Assembly: GCF_029407905.1 (NCBI RefSeq)
Contig: NC_073637.1
Location: 52,948,501 to 53,012,500, forward strand
Reading direction: 5' to 3'
DNA length: 64,000 nt
DNA from: Bubalus kerabau
Taxonomy: Eukaryota > Chordata > Mammalia > Artiodactyla > Bovidae
Shown piece by piece: positions 56,105 to 64,000 of this stretch. A program made the position numbers and the translations under genes. Within the stretch, counting starts at the first letter, position 1; each line of letters begins with the position of its first letter. The notes beneath the pieces are model-generated. The model ran no database searches and was not told where the DNA came from. It saw nothing but the letters and a program-made list of their open reading frames with translations.

Positions 56105-56350
56105 CAGTATGGGTCAATATGAGTTACATTAGCTAATTTGGGGAGAGAAAAGGCCTGGGTTCAACTCTTACCTCTTTCACTCACTAGCTATGGAATCTTG
56201 AGCAAATGGTTTAGCCTTGGAGCCTCAGATAAAATATCAGATGTCTACCATAAACAGATTATTTTGAAATTTAAAATATATGTTTGAAAGTTCTCAGCAG
56301 AGAGCCTGACTCAAAATTGGTTCTGAATAAAATGCTAGTTACTCTATATT
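56105..56350 (+). mobile_element. MIR SINE
   Basis: The MIR order is clear: 'ggcctgggttcaactcttac', 'cactcactagctatggaat', 'cttgagcaaatggtttagcc', 'ttggagcctcagataaaat', then 'cagcagagagcctgactcaa' and 'ctgaataaaatgctagtta'. Ancient tRNA-derived SINE, close to full length. Confidence 0.8.
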
Positions 56351-57529
56351 TAATAGGATAATGATTTTCATGGATTAGTTGCAATGGACATGCTACACTG
56401 TGGCCAGATAGGCATAGTTAACCCTGTCCTTCCCTCTTCCTTACTAACCTACTTCACTCCTCCCCATTTTATAAGCAGCTCAATCTTTAACATTCATTAC
56501 CTTAAAAGAGAGATGATCCAGTTATAGAGGAGGTCACGGAGAAGAAGTGACCACAAGTTGACCACTGAGGTGGACCCAAGAAACTAGAAGCTCCTCATTG
56601 CCTCCTTTGTTCTTGAAATGCATGCTCTTCCCACCATATCTGCAGTGACAGTAATTTTTGATGATGAAGCCTTGAGAGAGTACTCTATTGCACAAACTAT
56701 CTGGACTTGACTGACCCCAGTTAAGTCTTGTATATAAACTCTTACTATTCTTGCAGCTGTGGAGATCTACTTGTCTTTCAGCTGCCCAAGACAAGCACTG
56801 TTCCTTTGCTTGTTAAAACCATCAGCTAAAAATGTGTAGTGCTCTCCTTCTTGCTTCCGTCTCTCCTTGCCTTCCACATAAGAAGGCCTGTTTGTGAACC
56901 AACATACGGCAAAACAGAGAAATCAATTCTCTTTTAAGTTTAAAAACATTTTCCTTAGGGGAATAATTTAGAACAAGTGGAATAGTTGAAGAACCAAGCT
57001 AGTCCTCAGATAGGAGGAAAAAAAAAGTTAGATGAAGTACAGGTGATCCTGTGCTTTCCAGGTGAAATACATTTGGATTCCCAGCTCTGTGTGAGAGGAG
57101 GCTGTAAAGCTCCACCCAGATTTAAAGTGATTAAGAACTTTTTTTCCCCCTGGACAAAATCCTGATGTGGTTTCAGAATTCCCACCACTGAGTTAGGTTC
57201 AGGACGTCAAAGTGTTTACTATGTCATCAAAAATGGCATATAATAGTGAAACATAAGTTTCCCACGGCCACACAGAGAAACTTACAAAGTAGAATGTTTC
57301 CTCTGCCCCTGGGAGGGACATATATGAAGCCAAGAGTGAACCAAATAAGAAACTTTTGGTGATGAGTCAAGAATTGCACAGAGGCAATTATTAATAACAT
57401 GGATAAATATCCTGATATCAAACAGGAGGGTAGGGACACAGGTTTGGATGGGAATCATGATTCTTGTGAAAGAAAAGTCACCAATTCTCTCTCCAGCCAT
57501 GGTTTTGCAATTCCTAAATCCTCCAGAAC
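56351..57529. other. Unassigned DNA, possible LTR-like part at about 56520-56900
   Basis: The section 56520-56900 is less AT-rich than its surroundings, holds a TATATAA box at 56731-56737 followed by a pyrimidine-rich stretch, and looks like promoter-proximal LTR sequence, but I found neither TG/CA ends nor a duplication. No coding region. Confidence 0.35.
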
Positions 57530-57625
57530 TTACATAAAGTCTTTCACTTGGAAAGGTGAGAAAATCCTGAACTGCTAGCGATTACAACATAGTATGTGGT
57601 AGAACAAGGACTCGTACTTGATATG
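57530..57625 (-). mobile_element. MIR-like fragment, antisense
   Basis: 'cttggaaaggtgagaaaatc', 'gtatgtggtagaacaaggac' and 'tcgtacttg' resemble the reversed MIR core and tRNA region. Short and diverged. Confidence 0.42.
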
Positions 57626-58309
57626 GTTCAGTTTTAGAAAATTTAATACATTTTTTTACACCCCTGAGTTTCTAGACAGAGACTCATATGTTCTAAGAAA
57701 CATAGAATGTTGAAATCTTTTTTCAGGAATTTGTCTAAGGTTATCTAGAAGGAACACTGGTGTGTTTAAAAATAAGTTGAAACTACTGAAAACTAAAGAC
57801 AACATGATAAATAGCATCTGTGAGAAGAGACACAGTTTAATTGGATATCAGAATTGAAAGCACCAGGATTATCAATAGTTTGAAAATAAATACCAATTGT
57901 GAAATTAAAAACTGACTGAAACTATTTCTTGACTGATTTTTTTTTTAATGCTGCCAATTTCTGCCAATAGGGATTTTCCTAAACCTCTCAAAGACTGGAG
58001 CAATTACATGATCTTTAATTGAGATATATCAAATTAATTATATTTTAAAGCATTTTGCCTTTTGTTCTAATGCAAAAAATTATTAATATTACTATCTTCA
58101 AAATATGTTATATTAAGCCTCCGAGTATTCCCTTTCTAAATCTTTTTCTCAAGATTGAAAAATGCATATATATATATATATATGAATACTACATGTATAA
58201 ATCTCAGAACTAAATTCATCTAAAATTTATCATTTAATAGTATGTGAAGGAAGTGGTCAGTGTCACAGAAAATTCAAAAAATATATATATACATATATGT
58301 ATATATAGT
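57626..58309. other. Unassigned AT-rich DNA with (TA)n runs
   Basis: Contains an alternating AT run near 58164-58184 and a longer, less regular one near 58278-58308. Confidence 0.55.
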
Positions 58310-58620
58310 GACTAGAGAGTTTATACTCTAGTGGATAAATAAGACATGGAAACAAATATTTATAATGCAATATATAAAGTGATAAATGTTAATGCTAGAC
58401 TGATAAATTATAAAAGTTAAGTAATTACAACCTCACTTCCAGGCACAGGAATCACAGAAAATTTCATAGAGAGGAAAGCTGGCAAAATGGATTTTGAAAG
58501 ATGAATGTCATTTAAGTAAAGAGAAATGGAAGAAAGGGCTTTCTAAGAAGAAAAGTCACAGGAGCAAATCAAACAGGTGAAAATGTGAGTTATGCAGAAC
58601 CAAAAATTTAAATTTTGTGA
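58310..58620 (-). mobile_element. L2-like fragment, antisense
   Basis: 'gagtttatactctagtggat', 'atttataatgcaatatataa', 'agatgaatgtcatttaagta' and 'ggaagaaagggctttctaag' follow the reversed L2 3' region (stop-proximal block, then the 'atgagtaggagttagccagg' area). Diverged. Confidence 0.5.
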
Positions 58621-58671
58621 GAAATTAGAGCAACATTGCATAATAGAACCTTCTGAGAGTAAAAATATCCA

Positions 58672-58855
58672 CTGTGTGTGCTATCTAATGCAACCGCAAC
58701 TAGTCACATATGGTTATTCAGCACTTGAGTGTAGCTAGTGTGACCAAGGAACTAAATGTATAAGTGCATTTAATTTTAGTTACTTTAACTTGAAATTTCA
58801 AAAGCCACACATGTCTGGTTAATATCACATTGGACAGAGCAACCTTAGAGTGTGT
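58672..58855. mobile_element. Short palindromic hAT-type MER element
   Basis: Left 'ctatctaatgcaaccgcaac', 'tagtcacatatggttattca', 'gcacttgagtgtagctagtg' and right 'gccacacatgtctggtta' and 'cacattggacagagcaacc' form a near-palindromic non-autonomous element with ends reading CTGTCCAAT in family members. A common mammalian MER; subfamily not named. Confidence 0.6.
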
Positions 58856-58942
58856 GAACTGTGATAAATAAGGCTGAGTTCAGTTTGTGGACTTCAGTTA
58901 ATTAATTATATCTTTATGTCTTTTCATACAGTAGATCCTAAT

Positions 58943-59264
58943 GTGCTTAGTCTCTCAGTCGTGTCCAACTCTTTGCATTCTCATGAACTATTGCCCACCA
59001 GGCTCCTCTGTCCATGGGGGTTCTCCAGGCAAGAATACTGCAGTGGCTTGCCATGCCCTCTTCCAGGGGACCTTCCCAATCCAGGGATAGAATCCAGGTC
59101 TCCCAAGTTGCTGGCGGATTCTTTATTGCCTGACCACCAGGGAAGCCCATAAATACTAGAGTGGGTATCTATCCCTTCTCTAGGGGATATTCCCGACCCG
59201 GAATCAAACCCTGGTCTCCTGCATTGCAGGCAGTTCCTTACCAACAGAGATACCAGGGAAATCC
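58943..59264 (-). mobile_element. Bov-tA SINE with two tandem tRNA heads, antisense
   Basis: Reversed BovA body at 58943-59080, first reversed tRNA head ending 'accaccagggaagccc' near 59150, then a second unit ending 'gagataccagggaaatcc' near 59264. The duplication agtagatcctaat (58930-58942) and agtagaccctaat (59265-59277) differs at one base and encloses both heads, so the dimer inserted as one unit. Confidence 0.92.
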
Positions 59265-59279
59265 AGTAGACCCTAATAT

Positions 59280-59640
59280 TATTATTTAAACTTGTTCAGA
59301 AATATATGTGATTTAATGGAATTAAAACAAACATTGGGATGAAAGTTAGAAGATCTGAGTTCTAGAAAGTCAAAGTTAAAGTGTTAGTCGTTCAGGCTGC
59401 CCTGGTGTCTTGGACAATAAAAAATCTGTCTGCTATGCAGCAGATCCAGGTTTGATCCCTGGCTGGGGAAGATCTCCTGGAGAAGGGAATGGCTATCCAC
59501 TCCAGTTTTCTTGCCAGGAGAATTCCATGGACAGAGGAGCCGGGCAGGTTACAGTCCATGTGACCACAAAGAGTTTGAACATGACTGAGTTCTAGACCTG
59601 ACATAAAATAATTGACCATTTGAATGTTTGCAAATGACTA
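59280..59640 (+). mobile_element. Possible MIR remnant split by a Bov-tA
   Basis: 'gttagaagatctgagttcta' before and 'cctgacataaaataattgac' after the SINE fit the MIR tRNA-head region. Few bases support it. Confidence 0.33.
59367..59585 (+). mobile_element. Bov-tA SINE with its tail inverted at the front
   Basis: 59370-59396 reads the reverse of a Bov-tA 3' tail ('agttaaagtgttagtcgttc'), then a sense Bov-tA begins ('gctgccctggtgtcttgg') and runs to 'gaacatgactgag', where the usual tail is missing. The 11-bp duplication tgagttctaga at 59356-59366 and 59586-59596 encloses the whole, though the last bases overlap the SINE sequence. Confidence 0.85.
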
Positions 59641-59852
59641 AAAGTTTGTCAGCATTGGGATCATCACCTACTAATGGCTGAATTGAAATACATGAGCTTA
59701 AATTTTTAAGCGTTCAAAATAAGTAAATTTAGACAAAGACTTTACTTTTGAGAAACAATGCTTTAACAGTGAAAACAAACCTTGACTCTAAACACATTTC
59801 TGTTTCCACAAATACTGTCAAATTTCTTTGATTATGTTGTTGAATCACAGTA
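59641..59852. other. Unassigned AT-rich DNA
   Basis: Nothing recognised. Confidence 0.5.
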
Positions 59853-60055
59853 ATTGGTGACTCAGATGGTTAAGAATCTGCCTGCAATGCCCGAGACACA
59901 GATTCAATCCTTGGATCAGGTAGATCCCCTAGAGAAGGAAATGGCAACCTATTCCAGTCTTCTTACCTGGAGAATATCATGGACAGAGGAGCCAGGCGGG
60001 CTACAGCTCAAGGTCGCAGAGTTGGACACAACTGAGTGACTAACACTTTCATTTT
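59853..60055 (+). mobile_element. Bov-tA SINE
   Basis: tRNA head ('ggtgactcagatggttaaga', B box gattcaatcc) and complete body ending 'gagtgactaacactttcatt'. No clear duplication. Confidence 0.92.
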
Positions 60056-60799
60056 CATATTTTTGCATTAGTATTTGCACCATACTCTGGAAGACAATAT
60101 CTACTGATATAATAGATGAATACCCAGCCCATAATTGACTGCTATCATAATGTTGATTTATTTAGTAAAGGATGCATATGCCATAATTAGGATCTTTAAA
60201 CATGAAGAAAAGCACATGAGAATAGTTGGTCTCCATTTATATCATAGAAGATCAATGACATTATAATAATGACTGTGTTATTTGCTAAAAAGTTATGTTC
60301 ACCAACTTTTCTATCACTTATATTAAATGGTGTAGGAAGAGCACCAAAGGCAGAAAAATATGATTCATTTTTGTGTATAATATGTGACAATGATAAAAAA
60401 TGAATACTAATAACTAAAATGGGAAACCTAAGTTAAATAATGAATTGTCAGATATGAATTTCGTTTTAGTGATATTTTCCCTTGCCTATTTACAGCATCT
60501 TTACCACAATTTAATTAGGTATATTAGTCTTAAAGGAACTAATATGTCCAAGAGGGAAACAGTGTAAAAAATTTGTTCTAACATTAAGTTTATGAATCTA
60601 AGAGCCTTATATTTGTAACATATGACACATGAATATGTTCTTGTAAATTTTTCATGTAACAGAATTATATTATATAAAAAGTGAAAACTTACTATTGAAG
60701 CAAACATAATAGCTTGATGCACATGGCTCCATCATTTTCCTAAGTGTACTTAGAAATATATTGAATTCACATAAAGGGATTATACTGTATATTCTTATT
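60056..60799. other. Unassigned AT-rich DNA
   Basis: No recognised element or coding region. Confidence 0.5.
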
Positions 60800-60935
60800 T
60801 TACCTAATAATATATCTTGTCAGTCTCTTCATACCCATTTATAGACATCTAGATATATTTATTATGACATAGTATGCCTTTGTAAAACTTTGTCATATTT
60901 TATTTAATCCTTAAATAATGATGAACATTTATTTT
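60800..60935 (-). mobile_element. L1-like 3' fragment, antisense
   Basis: 'aatatatcttgtcagtctct', 'gacatagtatgcctttgtaa' and 'tcatattttatttaatcct' follow the reversed L1 3' end pattern ('gcatagtattccattgtatg', 'ataatttatttaacca'). Short and old. Confidence 0.48.
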
Positions 60936-60938
60936 CAT

Positions 60939-61043
60939 GACCTAATAACTTTGCAAAGACCCAACCTCCAAATACCATCACAATGGACAGTAGGATTTAA
61001 CATATGAATTAGGGGGAGGGGACATAAAATTCAGTCTATAGCA
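60939..61043 (-). mobile_element. MaLR LTR (MLT1/MST-like) 5' end, antisense
   Basis: 'gacctaataactttgcaaag', 'ccaacctccaaataccatca', 'taggatttaacatatgaatt' and 'ttcagtctatagca' are the reversed first ~105 bp of an MLT1/MST LTR, whose sense strand begins TGCTATAGACTGAAT. The rest of the LTR is missing. Confidence 0.8.
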
Positions 61044-61879
61044 CTGATAATATTTAAGTCATGTTATATTTTTGTTTTCAATATAGTAATTTAATAACAC
61101 GTTCTATTAACAATCCTGATACATTTCCTTCACTCAATAAAGCAAATCATTTTTCTGAACAATACTGTCCAATATTATCCATTATGCTGTGCTCTTTAAT
61201 TTCATTATTCAAAATAATCCTCATGAAAAACTTTAGTTAAGAAAGTTGATATTTCTGTTCCATATAAACAACTAAATCACTCCTAGTAGTCTTATCAAAT
61301 GGTATACATCAAAAGAACATAAAAGTTTATTTGCTGAATAAATCAATAATTTATAAACTTCAAATATTTGGATTTGGTTGTACTAAAATCAAATTACATT
61401 TCAAAAGCTTAATATAGTCACACAATTAAAATATGAAAGTACCTCATGGTAAGTCTATGAAACCTTCCCAGACTGAAAGCATTTCCTCCACCACAGGTTA
61501 GATATTATCATCACCCTCTGAACTGCTGCATCTGGCTTAACTATCTCAGTTCTCCAAATATTTTATCCCAATACATTACACCTTTTTATCTAACATAATT
61601 AAGGGTCTCAGTCTCATTATCTCTCTTCATTGTCCTTTCTACCTTTGACTTTCCTTTCCCATCCAATTTCCTGGAACTTCATCTCAAATCTATATTTGCC
61701 AATACTCGTAATTCCATTGTGTGTTCAAAATTTAAGGAAACTAATTAGGGAGCTATTGCAGCAATCTAATTTTAATTGAATATAAAATCTGAACAATTAT
61801 ATGTTTGTTTAAATATATGCTACGAACGACATCACTTTGCCAAAAAAATAAAATGCAGAGATATTCATTTTCCCTTCTT
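61044..61879. other. Unassigned AT-rich DNA
   Basis: The region near 61440-61680 is pyrimidine-rich and may be diverged L2, but I cannot show it. Confidence 0.45.
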
Positions 61880-62260
61880 TATATTCCTATGCTCCAATCA
61901 TGTAGAATTTTTATTTTCATCAAATTTTACCTTTCTCTCCATTCACCCACCCAACTTGACATGGCTAAATTCTATTCACACCTTAAATGTCAGATCAGTG
62001 ATACTTTTCTTAGCTTGAACAATGAATGAAATGTCCTTTAATATGCTGCATTGAACCCTATAGTCTTGTATCCTAGCTATGATAATGCTCTGTTGTAACT
62101 ATCTGGATTTTGTTTCATTTTGTTTCTATTCCACAATCTCTGAAGACAAAAATTTTGCCCAACTTTGTATATCTGTTAGTCTTTCAGGTAATAGTGCAGA
62201 GTCCAAAACAGAGAAGTCATGCAGTAAATCTTTATTAAGTGAATAAATAAATAACTCTAT
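61880..62260 (+). mobile_element. L2 LINE 3' end
   Basis: Blocks in L2 order: 'gacatggctaaattctattc', 'acaccttaaatgtcag', 'atctctgaagacaaaaattt', 'ttgcccaactttgtatatct' and the tip 'gcagtaaatctttattaagt' followed by 'gaataaataaat'. Confidence 0.68.
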
Positions 62261-63600
62261 TAATCAGTTAGAGGTTCAGTATCAGACTAACAAATAACAG
62301 ACAACTGAACTAACTTGACAGTCAGTAAATTAAGTTTCCAAGGGTAAACAATTACTGAAAATATTAGTTAATGGTATTAAAAAAAATAAGAGATTAAGCC
62401 TTAGAGTATTTAATTTCCAATAACATTTTCTTGTGCTGGTGTGGTTCTGCATATGGCAAGACCCCTGGCACCACATCCAAATACTGAAACTCCCCCTAGT
62501 GGGCTTGGTGAAGCACCCTGCACTTTGCAAACTGTGTCCTTTGGCTTCCTTTGGACATCTGAAAACTGTTATCTTGCCGTTTATGCAACCGTGAATGATA
62601 TGGAAAGCTCACCTAGGCTTTTGAGTATAAAATGTAAAACTTAATCTGGTATTTCATCCACGCAAAATATTTAAAATTAACTTACATTGATTACTGTCAA
62701 ATGATCATAAAATTAAAGTTCCTTACACATGTTTTACTTTATTCTGTTAAACTCATTATATGAATAGACATTGTCCTTAAAAAGTACCTCAATTTCTTCC
62801 AGAATTAGCATTTTTGTTTGTTCTTATTTAGTGCCACAAAATCTAAACTACATTATCTCTTGATTTGGTATGGTGAGTTTCATTTTTATCTAGTTAGTAT
62901 AAATTAATTTGTCTTTTCAATATACATTGGTTTGAAAATAAAGTATCATAATAAAGTACATACATTGAAATAAAGTATCATAATTTAGCTAACAGCAAAT
63001 GTTTGCATTTTTTTGTTTCTAATACTGCCTAATGTGGTTAGGATTATAGAAGGGCATATGTTTATTTATAGTGAGATGACTGATTTAGAAATATAAACAA
63101 TAACACATAAAACACTCATGGATTCAACTACATATAACTAATGGTGTTATGGGGACAAAAATGTAAGTACTGAGTTCTTTGTAAAGCAAATGCAATTAAT
63201 GTAAATTTTATAAAAAGATTAACTTATTTCTTGTAAGATATAACCAGATGTATGCACTTAAGGCAAAGTTAAACAGCAGAAGATGTATTATTTAACAAAG
63301 CAAATTCCAGTGTCATTGAAGAAATACTGGCTAAAAGTTCACAATCTGATTTAATCCAAGTTGTGGGTTATTTACTCTTTTGGATCAGGTTCTCCCAGGA
63401 CAGACTCTGAGGCAAGCATTTGTCTCCATATCCTAAAATGTCCATTAACAAAGAACATGGATTCAGGAACCAAATGATTTATAATGGGAGTGTTCCCACT
63501 GGAAACCAGAAAAGGACGTGGAAAAGCAGGACAGGAAAGCAAGGTCTGTTTAGGGTGAGATAAGTGAGGCACTATACTCAGGAGCAAAATATAAGGGGGT
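62261..63600. other. Unassigned DNA
   Basis: No gene recognised. 62395-62645 is less AT-rich and carries a 67-codon frame (62441-62644) without motifs. The section 63375-63590 ('ggttctcccaggacagactc') has the look of an old interspersed repeat that I cannot name. Confidence 0.45.
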
Positions 63601-63601
63601 A

Positions 63602-63702
63602 ACATGGATGGACCTGGAGACTCATACTGAGTGAAGTAAGTCAGACAGAGAAAGAAAACTGTCTTAGGATATTTGACATATACACACCACTACTAGAGAG
63701 TA
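63602..63702 (+). mobile_element. Ruminant L1 3' region fragment
   Basis: 'acatggatggacctggagac', 'tcatactgagtgaagtaagt', 'cagacagagaaagaaaac' and 'gacatatacacaccactact' are ruminant L1 3' sequence with an internal deletion between the last two blocks. It abuts BovB on the right. Confidence 0.72.
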
Positions 63703-64000
63703 TTAAAAAGCAGAGACAGACATCACTTTGCCAACAAAGATCCGTACAGTCAAAGCTATGGTTTTTCCAGTAGTCATGTACAGATGTGAGAGTTGGACCA
63801 TAAAGAAGGCTGAGGGCCAAAGAATTGAAGCTTTTGAACTGTGGTGCTAGAGTCCAAGAGTCCCTTAGGCTGCAAGGAGAGCAAACAACTCCTAAAGAAA
63901 ATCAACCCTGAATATTCATTGGAGGGACTGATGCTGAAGATGAAGCTCCAATATTTTGGCAGCCTGATGCAAAGTGCCAACTCATTGGAAAATATCCTGA
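63703..64000 (+). mobile_element. BovB LINE, continues beyond window
   Basis: Starts in the KSRDITLPTKV region of ORF2 and runs to the window end with several changes: an added block in 'agagacagacatcac', loss of the WCWRR segment down to 'tggtgctagagtccaag', and stops. Motif group PEYSLEGLM. The 3' end lies outside. Confidence 0.9.

Overview
This window is mammalian nuclear DNA from a pecoran ruminant, most likely a bovid (cattle, sheep or goat lineage). The evidence is the combination of many BovB LINEs (RTE clade), the SINEs built from them (tRNA-headed Bov-tA and dimeric BovA2), cetartiodactyl CHR-type tRNA SINEs, and the 3' tip of a ruminant L1, over an older mammalian layer of L2, MIR, old L1, MaLR LTRs (MLT1-like) and hAT-type DNA transposon remnants. 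The sequence is strongly AT-rich, shows no CpG island, and has no open reading frame, splice pattern, tRNA or rRNA that I can assign to a host gene. Every longer reading frame with recognisable similarity is a decayed piece of BovB ORF2 (endonuclease plus reverse transcriptase). It reads as intergenic or deep intronic DNA.

Layout. 1-9 kb: BovB 3' end, two old antisense L1 tails (one with an inverted head), several Bov-tA/BovA2 SINEs, a small rearranged BovB piece and a very small L1 insertion with an inverted head. 9-23 kb: three larger BovB copies on the plus strand (9.3-10.3, 12.3-14.1, 21.7-22.9 kb), one minus-strand copy (18.9 kb) and a BovB that landed inside a Bov-tA SINE (19.6-20.25 kb), with CHR SINEs, L2 and a CA microsatellite between. 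23-32 kb: mostly unassigned AT-rich sequence with Bov-tA, L2 ends, a polypurine tract and a MER1-like hAT remnant. 32-43 kb: the longest BovB copy (about 2.3 kb, itself split by a small L1), a 3.5 kb stretch without recognised elements, then a stack of old L1 sequence split by a tRNA-only SINE, two BovB copies, a dimeric Bov-tA and a young L1 tip. 43-54 kb: MLT1 LTR, BovA SINEs, two BovB copies (one split by a BovA2, one apparently with its 5' part inverted), an internally deleted old L1 and a Bov-tA split by a young L1 tip. 54-64 kb: mostly unassigned sequence with MIR, L2, MLT1, hAT and Bov-tA elements, ending in a BovB that runs off the window.

How the pieces relate. BovB and L1 supply reverse transcriptase and endonuclease; Bov-tA, BovA2 and CHR are non-coding passengers. 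Target-site duplications can be read directly around many copies and give a relative order of insertions. The more interesting material is structural: 5'-inverted insertions in both L1 and BovB, nested insertions that fuse reading frames, at least three BovB sublineages told apart by a short C-terminal motif, a nonsense codon shared by two copies, and tRNA-only or tail-inverted SINEs. I found no convincing sign of an undescribed gene system.
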